This document shows, piece by piece, positions 27,938 to 37,248 of a stretch of DNA of 64,000 bases. The notes beneath the pieces are model-generated. The model was given only the letters and a program-made list of their open reading frames with translations. It was not told the DNA's origin and made no database searches. Within the stretch, counting starts at the first letter, position 1. Every line of letters starts with the position of its first letter. The stretch is from assembly GCF_028882255.1 (NCBI RefSeq), contig NZ_JARBUY010000002.1, positions 198,342-262,341 on the forward strand, written 5' to 3'. This stretch comes from Maribacter polysaccharolyticus (lineage in GTDB: Bacteria > Bacteroidota > Bacteroidia > Flavobacteriales > Flavobacteriaceae). The position numbers and the translations under genes are program-made.

Positions 27938-30900
27938 TTAAAATGTCAATTTAAGGCCTAAGGTATAGCTGCGGGTACCCGGACTATTGAAATAGTCCAT
28001 ACCCTGGGCGTTGGTAGCTCCACCTAGATTGGTTTCTGGGTCGATACCTGAATACGGGGTGTCTATCCATAAGTTCCTGCCTGAGAAGTATATCTGCCCT
28101 CCTTTGATGACGTCACCTATTTCCGGTAGGTTGTAAGCAAAGGTCAAATCTCTTAACCGCACCCAATCAGCGGGCTCCATGGCTGCAGAAGATGGTCCCC
28201 CACCAAAGTTACTACCTTGGCCTGTGAACCATTCTTGGTCTTGGACTACCGGGGTCACGTTCTTGACCCCATTAGTGACTATGTCACCATTGGAATCAAT
28301 ATGTCCATAGACGCCATCCATCACAACCAAATTCTCTTCCGGGGTGGCATTAAAATCGATACTGCCATCGGTGTTGTAGTATACTTCGCGATTTACCGTA
28401 CGCTCACTAACCCCAAAGTAGTTCATTGCAAAGGCGGTACCGTTATACATGACGCCTCCTTTCTTTATGTCTATCAAGAAAGATAGGGAGAGGTTTTTGT
28501 AGGTAATGGTATTGGTGATGTTTGCGGTCCAATCGGGATTGAAGTTTCCAATGGGTACCAATCCTTGAGCGGTATTGGTCATTGGGTAGCCATCCCTATA
28601 GCTGTCTGTTGGGTCGTCATTGATCAAAATATTCCCATTGTTGTCCCTGTACCAATCTTCTCCGAAAATGCTTCGGTATTCCTCACCTACTACGGCCCGT
28701 ACTTGAGGGGTGGTAAATCCACCAAGGAAGATGTTGTCAACACCATCTGCCAAAGCGGTTACAATATTGGTGAATTGGGTGTAGTTCGCAACAAAATCCC
28801 ATGAGAAATCCTCAGTTTTTATAGGATTGGCGGTCAGGCTTATTTCAACACCTTTGGATTCCATTGCCGCGGCGTTTAGGAAGACAGAGTTAAATCCTGA
28901 AGAGGGTGCAATCGGTACGGCCATTAATAGGTCGGTATTGGTATTGTTGAAATACGTGAAATCAATACCTAACCTACTTTTGAAAAATCGAAGGTCGGCA
29001 CCAACTTCCCAGGTATCCTGTGTCTCGTGTTTCAAATCTGAATTCCCTAAATCATCATCAACGAAAAACGCTGTTTGATCTTGATATGGGAACTGGTAGG
29101 AAATACCATTGGCGTCACCGGTCCAACCGTCCCCTCCGTTAGCAGCTTCGTAATAGTTGCTAGTGCTATATACTGGAGCGATGTTCGCTGTGCGTGCTGC
29201 GGAAGCCCTTAATTTACCAAAACTGAAGAAATCACTTTTTAAATCCCCTAGTTCGCTAAAGACGAATCCAAGGCTGGCTGAAGGATAGAATGCCGATTTG
29301 TTTTGCTGTGGCATGGTCGTGGCCCAATCATTTCTTCCCGTAAATCCTAAAAAGATAATATCGTCATAGGATACTTGTAAGTCGGCAAAAACGGCCGAGG
29401 TCCTATAATTCGCGGTTCCGGTCTGGGTTGTATTGGCACTTGAGTTGTTCAGTTGGTAGAAATCCGGGATTTCCAAACCGGTAGCATCCCCGAATAAGAA
29501 CTTGTTGTAATCTGAAAAAAAGTTGTTACCCAAGGTAATACTCATGTCCAGTTTATCCGAAATGTCTTTTCGATAGGTAAGCAATAAATCCGAATTGAAA
29601 ACACTGTTGAATTCCATATATTCCCCTAAATACCCTGTTGGATTTCCTCTAGATCCGATTTTGAAACGATCCACATACTTGGTATTGTACCAATCGATAC
29701 CTGTGTTGTAGTTTAAGCTCAATTCATCGGTAAATTGGATGTTGAGGTTTATGTTTCCGGTAAATCGGTTAACATCCTCTTCATAGGCAATATTGTTGGC
29801 TACCCAATAGGGGTTGTCGTACCCGCCACCGTTTCGATAGTTTCGTTGTGAGCCATCGGCAAATTCATAACCGGCGCTGTTGTCAAAAGTGGTTGCGGTT
29901 CGTAACAGACCCAACATAATACCCGAAACATTGGATCCTTTTTGAATTTGGACCGCTCTTGAATTGGTATAGGCCATATTCGCACCAAATTTGATACTTT
30001 CGGAAATTTTGGTTGAACCATTCAGGCGAACTGTGGTTCTTCCGTAAGTATTGTTGGGTATGATACCGGTTTGTTCCAAGTTGGACAAGGAGAAGAAATA
30101 ATCACCTTGTTCCGTGCCATTACTTATACTGAAACGGTTGTTCAATTGATATCCATTTTGAAAAAAATCAAAAGGATCATAATATTGGGCTGGAGTGCCG
30201 TTTCCTGTTCCTTTGGCAACCAATCTGCCATTGGGGTCCCAGATATAGGAAGTGTCCCCGTCGTATTCCAAACTCGATATTTCGGGCCCCCAAGAAAATG
30301 CTGAGCCGCCTATCCAGGTTCCGGCGGATCCTTGAGCGTATTTTTTTTGCCTTGCAGGTAGATTGGAAACCACATCGACACCAATGGAAGTATGGAACTC
30401 TATTTTTCTTTGTGTTAGGTTCTTACCTGATTTAGTGGTGATGATTATGGCTCCGTTCGCAGCGCGAACTCCATAAAGAGCAGTTGCGGCACCACCTTTT
30501 AATACGGAAAGGGTCGCAATATCATCAGGGTTGATGTCAATGGTTCTGTTTGAGGTGTTGACCCCGCCGGTTCCACTGAAACCCCCACCCGAGTCGATGG
30601 GCTGGCCATTGACTACGAAAAGGGGTTGGTTGTTTCCCGTTATGGACGCCGAACCCCTAATGGTGATAAATGTAGAGGCTCCTGCTTCACCAGAGGAGTT
30701 GACGATTTGGACCCCTGATGTTGCCCCTGAAAGGGAGTTTACGAGATCGGCATTGGGTTTTACGCTAATGGCTTCAGCTTCAACACTCTGTACGTTATAC
30801 CCTAGTCCTTTTTCACTTCGGGTAATACCCACGGCGGTTACTACCACCTCGTCCAAAGCTTGGGCATCGTCTTGCATTTGAACATCAATCGTATTGCCGG

Positions 30901-31159
30901 CACCGACCACCTTTCTGATGTCTTTTTGTCCTACATAAGTGAAGAGTAGGGTTTGGCCTTCTGATGCCCTTATGGTGTAAAGTCCATCAAAATCAGACTG
31001 GGTCCCAGTCGTGGTACCTAGTATAACAATGTTGACCCCCGGTAAAGGTAGACCGTCTTGATCTGTAATTGTACCGGAAATCGCTTTTTCCTGTGCATAA
31101 GAAATGTGCACAACAAACGCTAAAAGTAGCGTTAAGATTCCACTTAAAGTTGTTTTCAT
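27938..31159 (-). CDS. SusC/RagA family TonB-dependent outer-membrane transporter, unit D
   Basis: An ATG at 31165 is two codons upstream. I choose 31159 because it restores both the gap-free N-terminal alignment and the 29-nt spacing to the promoter-like element (1073 residues). Features: signal peptide to SYAQ, carboxypeptidase-D-like domain, DEVVVTA (103-109), plug with LFVVNGQPI (Asn where most SusCs have Asp), signature DIATLSVLKGGAATALYG to NGAIIITTKSGK, and a barrel ending LKLTF. Shared barrel motifs (GSNVSGIMLGLLRT, DGSQRNYRNGGGYDNPYW) mark it as the closest paralogue of unit E. Co-translated with susD 13 bp downstream. Confidence 0.95.
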   Translation of the reverse strand: MKTTLSGILTLLLAFVVHISYAQEKAISGTITDQDGLPLPGVNIVILGTTTGTQSDFDGLYTIRASEGQTLLFTYVGQKDIRKVVGAGNTIDVQMQDDAQALDEVVVTAVGITRSEKGLGYNVQSVEAEAISVKPNADLVNSLSGATSGVQIVNSSGEAGASTFITIRGSASITGNNQPLFVVNGQPIDSGGGFSGTGGVNTSNRTIDINPDDIATLSVLKGGAATALYGVRAANGAIIITTKSGKNLTQRKIEFHTSIGVDVVSNLPARQKKYAQGSAGTWIGGSAFSWGPEISSLEYDGDTSYIWDPNGRLVAKGTGNGTPAQYYDPFDFFQNGYQLNNRFSISNGTEQGDYFFSLSNLEQTGIIPNNTYGRTTVRLNGSTKISESIKFGANMAYTNSRAVQIQKGSNVSGIMLGLLRTATTFDNSAGYEFADGSQRNYRNGGGYDNPYWVANNIAYEEDVNRFTGNINLNIQFTDELSLNYNTGIDWYNTKYVDRFKIGSRGNPTGYLGEYMEFNSVFNSDLLLTYRKDISDKLDMSITLGNNFFSDYNKFLFGDATGLEIPDFYQLNNSSANTTQTGTANYRTSAVFADLQVSYDDIIFLGFTGRNDWATTMPQQNKSAFYPSASLGFVFSELGDLKSDFFSFGKLRASAARTANIAPVYSTSNYYEAANGGDGWTGDANGISYQFPYQDQTAFFVDDDLGNSDLKHETQDTWEVGADLRFFKSRLGIDFTYFNNTNTDLLMAVPIAPSSGFNSVFLNAAAMESKGVEISLTANPIKTEDFSWDFVANYTQFTNIVTALADGVDNIFLGGFTTPQVRAVVGEEYRSIFGEDWYRDNNGNILINDDPTDSYRDGYPMTNTAQGLVPIGNFNPDWTANITNTITYKNLSLSFLIDIKKGGVMYNGTAFAMNYFGVSERTVNREVYYNTDGSIDFNATPEENLVVMDGVYGHIDSNGDIVTNGVKNVTPVVQDQEWFTGQGSNFGGGPSSAAMEPADWVRLRDLTFAYNLPEIGDVIKGGQIYFSGRNLWIDTPYSGIDPETNLGGATNAQGMDYFNSPGTRSYTLGLKLTF

Positions 31160-31188
31160 TTTCATGATGTTTGAATTAGTTCTGAGCT

Positions 31189-31212
31189 AAAATCTTAATA
31201 TTAAGTTAATAA
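31189..31212 (-). promoter_or_regulatory. conserved array promoter-like element, unit D
   Basis: The minus strand reads TTATTAAC, TTAATA, TTAAGATTTT. It ends 29 nt before the ATG at 31159 (23 nt before the alternative ATG at 31165). Confidence 0.6.
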
Positions 31213-31913
31213 TACAAGTTTATTTTAATAAAAAAATTAGTAATTGTTAAATATAAAACTTCAAATGTGGCGGAATACGTAGTAAAATATAGAGATACAT
31301 GGCATATGCTCAAAAGTTTGAAGCAGGTAAAAAAAAGCAGTTTAGGCACATTAAACAAATAAAAACCTTTTGGTCTGGGTTGTTGGTCGCTCTTGTATGA
31401 AATAGCCTTAACTGGGTGGTATGTGAGGTGGACTATAACTTACGAAGACCCTGAATTTTGGATGACCCTGGTTTTTAATCCAATAGGATTATCACCGAGA
31501 TGTTTTGAGTTAATTCTTATCTATTGGGTGGGTACTTGCAGGGGTGTCTCCAATATCAGGTGGATGGTAAGTCCATCTTCATGACCTTAACCTAGGTCTA
31601 GCCTGTAATTAATATGTAGGCATAGCTATTGAATTCATTCAAAGTATGGGGATTTAAGATGCTACGGAAAACCTCAAATAGGGGGTAGGTACTGTTTGTT
31701 CTAAAACCCGGTGATCGGAAGATATATATTTCAATGGTTCTGTCGGTGTGGGAATTCCGTAGTTCGTAATCCTGAACATAAAAGTATTATGCATGTATTA
31801 CAACATTTTCGGTGTGTTATGAAAGGGAATGGGTCACTTTCCCGATATTGGTCCGTAACCAAGGGAAAGGACTCTTCAACAAAGTATGGGTGTGGGAATT
31901 TGAATTTGATTTC
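31213..31913 (-). other. intergenic DNA between the susD remnant and unit D, no gene seen
   Basis: About 700 bp without a supportable gene. Frames of 63 and 74 codons on the plus strand lack a start context, family resemblance or signal and look accidental. The sequence here does not resemble the region flanking unit F, so the copied segment to its right has a sharp left edge at 31914. Confidence 0.5.
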
Positions 31914-31948
31914 ACAAAAAAAGCCTGTTAAATGAATAACAGGCTTTG
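31914..31948 (-). terminator. terminator copy belonging to the susD remnant
   Basis: Stem AAGCCTGTTA / TAACAGGCTT with A-rich flanks is a near-identical copy of the unit F terminator at 37189-37225. It is now orphaned downstream of a pseudogene, though it could still stop read-through from unit E. Confidence 0.8.
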
Positions 31949-31975
31949 TTACTTCAAAAACTTAAACTTAAGGGA

Positions 31976-32130
31976 TTGGTTTACATCCCACCAAAGGTTG
32001 GTGTGTAAGTATCTGTACCTTGTATGGCTATTATGGCGTCATAATTGTCCTTGTTGTTGTCCTCTAGGGAGGATCATACGCAAGTCTAACGGGAATTCTT
32101 GGGTCGCCTGCATATTCAGAAGGAATCAAA
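31976..32130 (-). pseudogene. remnant of the 3' end of a susD gene (copy of unit F susD)
   Basis: This stretch matches the last ~155 bp of the unit F susD (37249-37405) at roughly 95% by hand alignment, and the match continues into the terminator. Two single-base deletions shift the frame and the stop codon has become CAA, so it cannot encode the SusD C-terminus. Right of 32130 the similarity stops abruptly. No start, signal peptide or rest of the gene is present. It is best read as a scar of duplication followed by deletion or replacement in the array. Confidence 0.88.
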
Positions 32131-32220
32131 TATGGAAAATTGACATTAAAGTATCTCAATCAATATTGATGTTGAACGGTTTGCTTTGTCTTTAAATGAT
32201 TGATATGGGATGTATGGGTT

Positions 32221-32254
32221 AAAAAAAACCATCCGTTTTTCGGATGGTTTTTTT
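32221..32254. terminator. terminator of array unit E (bidirectional)
   Basis: A stem AAAAAACCATCCG / CGGATGGTTTTTT with a TTTTT loop is flanked by A and T runs. It lies 15 bp after the unit E susD stop and is separate from the orphan terminator at 31914-31948. Confidence 0.9.
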
Positions 32255-32269
32255 AAAAAGTTTGATGTT

Positions 32270-33598
32270 TTAATTGGTATCCCAGTCGACTTTGTCGGTT
32301 AAAGTAGCAGTTGGGGTATTGGTATTGAGTTCCACTTCGGTTTGTGGGTAAAGCCACCTTGTAGGAATGGCAACCCCGTTATTGGGTTCGAGTTCCGGTA
32401 TGCCAGTTCTTCTCCAATCCGTAAAAGATTCCGGATTGGCGTATAAGGCAAACCATTTTTGGGTCATAACTTCTTCTAATGTAATTGTCGCTGGCGTAAC
32501 CGATGCTTGTGCAATATAGGTGTCATATTCCGCTTCAAGGCCTAGGCTTGAAAAAGAGCTTTCGATACCGGCGAGATAAGCTTCACTAATAGCTGCTTGT
32601 GAACCCCCGGTTGCTATCAAGGCTTCTGCTTTTGCGAACATAAGTTCCGTGTAGGTTGTCAGTTCTACAGCTTGGTTTATAACGAAAAATTCATGTTCAT
32701 CCAAAACATCTCCAAAAAGAGATGATCCGTCGCCATCATAAATATCCAATCTTGGGTCTGAATAAGCCGCTAGGGCTTCACCAAAGGTAGTGTTGAAGCC
32801 GATATCTCCCCTATCTCTGTTAAACTGGTACCAGGGTGCTGCTGTTGTTGCTCCTGTTCCAAATTGGAAAGTCATGTCTTCGGCAGATGAATCGAATGCG
32901 GAGTTGATTGAGTTTAAAGCGGCTGTATAATTGGAATTGTTTAACAATCCTTGATGAAGATATGCCCTTGCATCAATAGCATGGGTCCCTTTTATCCATA
33001 AAGAGGTGTCTCCGGAATAGATGACATCGCCAGAAATGGATAATCCCCCATCTCCTGCTGATAAATTTGATCGGGCGGATGCCAATAAAGAATGAATTTC
33101 AGTGTAAATTGATGCTTGGCTGTCAAAGGCAGGTTGTAAGATTTCAACTCCGGTAAATGCTTCCGTGTATGGAATGCTGTTCCAGTAGTCGGTCATTAGC
33201 ATTAAAGTATATGCCTTTAGGGTCTGTCCTATGCCTACATAATGATTATAACCATTTTCGGCCGAGTTTTCGATCATTATGTTGAGGTTTTCAAGTACAT
33301 CCACATAGAGATTACTCCAATCAGTGTCAAAATTTGACCCGGCAAAGTTATAACTATTGAAGCCTGCCTGTTGCCTGGCAACCCCTTCAACATGCTGTAC
33401 GAAAAAGCCAGACCATCTTGAAAAATTCGCTCCGTAAGTATAGGCGAGGGTCAATTCGGCCGGAGTTAACAAAGCGCTTGGAGAAACAGAAACGGGGTCG
33501 TTGGGGTTTTCATTGGTGTCTTCTAAAAAGTCTTCGCACGATAGGCTTAAGCTTAGTAGGGATAATAAAAATCCTTTAAATAATATATTTTTTTTCAT
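32270..33598 (-). CDS. SusD-like_2 family outer-membrane lipoprotein, unit E
   Basis: This 442-residue lipoprotein has signal MKKNILFKGFLLSLLSLSLSC (Cys21), then EDTNENPNDPVSVSPSALLTP, the family motif as DYWNSIPYTEAFTG (Asn-Ser in place of the usual Gly-Asp), and FDSQASIYTEIHSLLASA. The C-terminal DWRRTGIPELE, RWLYPQTEVELNTN and VDWDTN fit SusD-like_2. It starts 10 bp after susC. No third gene follows; the terminator comes at once, and beyond it lies the remnant of another susD. Ligand unknown; role by family is surface capture and lid formation. Confidence 0.92.
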   Translation of the reverse strand: MKKNILFKGFLLSLLSLSLSCEDFLEDTNENPNDPVSVSPSALLTPAELTLAYTYGANFSRWSGFFVQHVEGVARQQAGFNSYNFAGSNFDTDWSNLYVDVLENLNIMIENSAENGYNHYVGIGQTLKAYTLMLMTDYWNSIPYTEAFTGVEILQPAFDSQASIYTEIHSLLASARSNLSAGDGGLSISGDVIYSGDTSLWIKGTHAIDARAYLHQGLLNNSNYTAALNSINSAFDSSAEDMTFQFGTGATTAAPWYQFNRDRGDIGFNTTFGEALAAYSDPRLDIYDGDGSSLFGDVLDEHEFFVINQAVELTTYTELMFAKAEALIATGGSQAAISEAYLAGIESSFSSLGLEAEYDTYIAQASVTPATITLEEVMTQKWFALYANPESFTDWRRTGIPELEPNNGVAIPTRWLYPQTEVELNTNTPTATLTDKVDWDTN

Positions 33599-33608
33599 CG
33601 CTTATTTT

Positions 33609-36600
33609 TTAGAATGTTAAATTAATGCCGAAACCATATGATTTTGTTCCAGGATTGTTGAAGTAGTCTACCCCTTGGGCATTACTTGCTGCACCTGTTA
33701 AACTTGATTCCGGGTCAACACCGGTGTAAGGTGTTGAAAGGAAAAGATTATTTCCAGTGAATGTGACACTTATATTGTCAAAAAATTCACTTTTGATAGT
33801 GTTGGTCAAATCATAACTTAAATTCAAGGTTCTTAAACGTACCCATGAGGCATCTTGGACAAAATGTTCATCAACATTTCCGAAGCCATTTAAACCGCTA
33901 GAGCGATAGAAATACTCGTTGATTTCCGCGGGTATGTCGTTGACGGATCCATCGGATTGTTTAACGCCTTCAATAATTCTTGTTGAGCCTCTATCTTCGG
34001 TAATTTTAGCGGTTCCAACCCATGTTAGTGCCCAGTCAGTACCATTCCACATATCTCCTCCTTCTTTCCATTCGAGTAAAAAGTTCAAGGTTAAGTCCTT
34101 ATAGGTGAACGTGTTGTTGAATCCTAAGGTGAAGTCTGGGGTAGGGTCGCCTACTATTCTTTGTTGTGGGTCTGCTATTTGGTACCCATAATTGAGGCTT
34201 TCCGGATTGTCATCAATGATGACATTTCCATCATCGTCCCTCAAGAAAGCACCTCCGTAAATTTGTCCGAATCGTTCCCCAGGAATGTTGGATATCACAA
34301 AACCACCTAAATATTGACTTTCTACCCCTTCTGCCAAGGTATTGACAATGGTTTCGCTTTTGTCAAAATTGATGCCTAGGTTATACTTGAAATTAGGGCC
34401 ATCTATGATTTTTGCGTTTAGGGTAGCTTCGTATCCATTGGTTTCCAACTCACCTGAATTTAAAAAGCTCGAATTGAACCCTGTGGAATTTGCGATTGGA
34501 ACCGCAAGAATTTGATCTTCTGCGAGTCTGTGGTAATATGCAAAATCCAGTGATAACCTGTTTCTGAACAATCGTAGGTCCAAACCAATTTCTTCAGACG
34601 TAACGGTCGAGGGTTTTAGTTCGTTGTTTCCTAGATCATCGTTAATTTGGAATCCGGCCATACCGTCGAAAGGAAAGGTGATACCAGTTGTCCATCCGTC
34701 TCCTATGTCCGCTACTTCGTAGGCTGTTGAAGTTGCATATGCACTTGGCGCACCTGCTCCTACTTGTGCCCATGAAGCCCTTAACTTTCCGAAGGAAAGA
34801 AAATCGCTTGTACCTGTTACTTCACTGAAGACAAATCCCAAACTGGCAGAAGGGTAGAATAAGGATAAATTGTCCAGTTTAAAGTCATTGGGGTCTTCCA
34901 GGGTCGATAAATAATCTTGTCTGGCTGTCAGTGTTAAATAGAGGGTGCGGTCGTATTCAAAGTCAAGTTGTCCGTAAAATCCAATATTCTTCTCTCTTGA
35001 GATGTCATAATCAGATTGTATTGAAGATGCATTGGTGATATTGTTGAATCCTTTGATCCCTAATTCGTCACCTTGGACATAAGTCTCGGTTACCCTTTCG
35101 GAGTAAATGTTAGTACCTATTAAATAGCCGAAATTCAATTTATCCGATAGGTCCACATTACCGTTCAAGTTAAAATAATTGTCGGTGTGTCGGTAATTGT
35201 AATTGTCTAAAATTATGGTACCGGCAACATTGGTTCTAGAACCAATATCAAAAAACTGTACCCTATCATCTGAATAGGCATCAACACCAATGTTGCCTGC
35301 TAGGTTTAACCAATCTGTAAACTTATAATTGAAACCGACACTTCCCACAAACCGATTGACCTCGTCTGTCCTTGGGGCATTGTTGATAATCCAGTATGGG
35401 TTGTCGTAACCTCCGCCCCCGCGATAATTCCTTTGAGATCCATCCTCGAACTCATATGCAGAAACTTCGTCTACCGCATTATCAAATCCATTGCTATTAT
35501 CAAATGAAGGAGGGGTTCTTAATAATCCAAGCATAAAACCGGAAATGTTACTGCCTTGTTGGATCCTATAGGCATCTGAATTGGTGTAAGTACCTGAAAG
35601 GTTTACTGAAAATCTCTCATTTATCTGAGCGGAACCTGAAAAATTCAGGGTGTTTCTTGTGAAATCATTTTTTGGTATGACCCCCTTTTCGGTCATTTTA
35701 CTATATGACATTCTAAAAGTTGTGTTTTCGCCACCACCTGAAATTGACAAACTGTTTTCGGTGGTAACCCCTGTTTTAAAAACTTCAAAAACGTCGTAAG
35801 GTTCGTATTTCTTTAGATTTCCGGTTAGATTACCTTCAACAATTCTACCATTCTTGTCATAGGCATAATCCGATCCATCCCAGTAGAGGTTTTCACTACT
35901 GGGCCCCCAGCTCCCAAATGTACCTGTTTCCGGTCCGGCCCAGACGCCATTTAAACCTTGGACAAAGGTCGTTTGGAGTTCGGGGTATTTGTTGACATCG
36001 GCAAAAGTTATGTTAGAGCGAATATTTACTTTCATTTTTCCGGCCTTACCTTTTTTCGTAGTAATTACAATAACACCGTTACCACCTTCAACTCCGTAAA
36101 GAGCGGCTGCACCTGCCCCTTTCAATACGTTGATAGACTCTATATCCGCAGGGTTGATGTCCATTCCCCTGTTTGATCCGGCAACCCCGGCGACCCTATC
36201 TTCACTAGCGAATTGATCATTGTTGACACGAACACCGTCTACTATCATTAGGGCCTGGTTGTTGCCTGACAAGGAGGTTTGGCCTCTGATTACAATCCTG
36301 CTACCTGCTCCTGCAGATCCGGAGGCACTAGTGATTTGTACACCGGCTGCTTGACCGGTAAGTGCGGAAAGCGCATCTGTCGCATTGGATTGGGAAATTG
36401 TTTCCGCACCAACGGATTGTACGGCATATCCCACAGCCCTTGTTTCCTTTTGAACGCCTAGGGCGGTAACAACGACTTCTTGTAAAGCCTGGGCGTCATC
36501 TTCCATTTGTACGTTATAGGTAGTGTCGCTACCTATATTTTGTCGTACGTCTTTCTGTCCAATATAAGTGAACAGTAATGTTTGTCCTTCTGAGGCTTTT

Positions 36601-36788
36601 ATGGAATAATTGCCGTCAAAATCGGTTTGTGAGCCACTAGTGGTCCCTAATACCACGATATTGACCCCTGGGAGCGGTAAACCGGCCTGATCCGTTACCG
36701 TACCGGAAATCGTTTTTTCCTGTGCAACCGCAACATGCACAACAAACGCTAAAAATAGCGTTAGGATTACATTTGAATGTGTTTTCAT
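33609..36788 (-). CDS. SusC/RagA family TonB-dependent outer-membrane transporter, unit E
   Basis: The frame extends ten codons upstream, but MKTHSNVILTLFLAFVVHVA from 36788 aligns gap-free with the other array SusCs and is used (1059 residues). Features: carboxypeptidase-D-like domain, QEVVVTA at 103-109, plug with LMIVDGVRV, signature DIESINVLKGAGAAALYG to NGVIVITTKKGK, and a barrel ending NLTF. Barrel segments GSNISGFMLGLLRT and DGSQRNYRGGGGYDNPYW closely match unit D, so D and E are sister copies. The signal peptide end (VAVAQ) differs from the HISFAQ of most units. Promoter-like element at 36816-36841. Confidence 0.95.
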   Translation of the reverse strand: MKTHSNVILTLFLAFVVHVAVAQEKTISGTVTDQAGLPLPGVNIVVLGTTSGSQTDFDGNYSIKASEGQTLLFTYIGQKDVRQNIGSDTTYNVQMEDDAQALQEVVVTALGVQKETRAVGYAVQSVGAETISQSNATDALSALTGQAAGVQITSASGSAGAGSRIVIRGQTSLSGNNQALMIVDGVRVNNDQFASEDRVAGVAGSNRGMDINPADIESINVLKGAGAAALYGVEGGNGVIVITTKKGKAGKMKVNIRSNITFADVNKYPELQTTFVQGLNGVWAGPETGTFGSWGPSSENLYWDGSDYAYDKNGRIVEGNLTGNLKKYEPYDVFEVFKTGVTTENSLSISGGGENTTFRMSYSKMTEKGVIPKNDFTRNTLNFSGSAQINERFSVNLSGTYTNSDAYRIQQGSNISGFMLGLLRTPPSFDNSNGFDNAVDEVSAYEFEDGSQRNYRGGGGYDNPYWIINNAPRTDEVNRFVGSVGFNYKFTDWLNLAGNIGVDAYSDDRVQFFDIGSRTNVAGTIILDNYNYRHTDNYFNLNGNVDLSDKLNFGYLIGTNIYSERVTETYVQGDELGIKGFNNITNASSIQSDYDISREKNIGFYGQLDFEYDRTLYLTLTARQDYLSTLEDPNDFKLDNLSLFYPSASLGFVFSEVTGTSDFLSFGKLRASWAQVGAGAPSAYATSTAYEVADIGDGWTTGITFPFDGMAGFQINDDLGNNELKPSTVTSEEIGLDLRLFRNRLSLDFAYYHRLAEDQILAVPIANSTGFNSSFLNSGELETNGYEATLNAKIIDGPNFKYNLGINFDKSETIVNTLAEGVESQYLGGFVISNIPGERFGQIYGGAFLRDDDGNVIIDDNPESLNYGYQIADPQQRIVGDPTPDFTLGFNNTFTYKDLTLNFLLEWKEGGDMWNGTDWALTWVGTAKITEDRGSTRIIEGVKQSDGSVNDIPAEINEYFYRSSGLNGFGNVDEHFVQDASWVRLRTLNLSYDLTNTIKSEFFDNISVTFTGNNLFLSTPYTGVDPESSLTGAASNAQGVDYFNNPGTKSYGFGINLTF

Positions 36789-36815
36789 ATTAGTTGAGTT
36801 TGGTTTAGTAGTTGC

Positions 36816-36841
36816 CAAAAAACATAAAAAAATGTTAAAGA
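36816..36841 (-). promoter_or_regulatory. conserved array promoter-like element, unit E
   Basis: The minus strand reads TCTTTAAC, ATTTTT, TTATGTTTTTTG. It ends 27 nt before the susC ATG. TATGTTTT matches seven of eight bases of the Bacteroidota -7 consensus. This is the most diverged of the six copies on the TTATTAAC side. Confidence 0.5.
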
Positions 36842-37188
36842 AACAAGCGTGAAATCAACAAAAAACACAAAAAAATATAAAAAAGAGAATCTATTAACCA
36901 ACGAATACTTTGATTGAGAATAATATCAATAAAAACACCAAAAAGAATGGAAATAATAATGAAAATCGCAATAAAAAATGATTAATGATAGTAAAACTAT
37001 TAAAAAAATAAATAAATCTTATTTGTGTTAAATTGAGTTAGGGGACATAAATTGATTAATGGTTGTTGCTTAAAAGGGTGATGAGGGTAAATAATGGAAC
37101 TTATGACATATCCGGTTGAAAAGGAATTAATGAATAGGGACCATGTAGCGCGTTTGGTTCTATAGGTTGTTAAAAAAAATTGTTTTTA
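36842..37188 (-). other. intergenic DNA between units F and E, no gene seen
   Basis: This is the shortest gap in the array. It is mostly A- and T-run sequence near susC E, then a short balanced stretch. A weak A/T-only hairpin (GTTAAAAA / TTTTTAAC) lies just before the unit F terminator. No gene is seen. Confidence 0.5.
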
Positions 37189-37225
37189 ACAAAAAAAGCC
37201 TGTTAAATGAATAACAGGCTTTTTT
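37189..37225. terminator. terminator of array unit F
   Basis: Stem AAGCCTGTTA / TAACAGGCTT with A and T runs on both sides lies 23 bp after the unit F susD stop. A near-identical copy occurs at 31914-31948. Confidence 0.9.
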
Positions 37226-37248
37226 ACTTAAAACTTAAACTTAAGGGT

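Noticed and set aside
31393-31935. Plus-strand frames of 63 and 74 codons in the D-E gap
   Set aside because: They have no family resemblance, signal or start context; they look like chance frames in a region whose only recognisable content is the susD remnant on the other strand.
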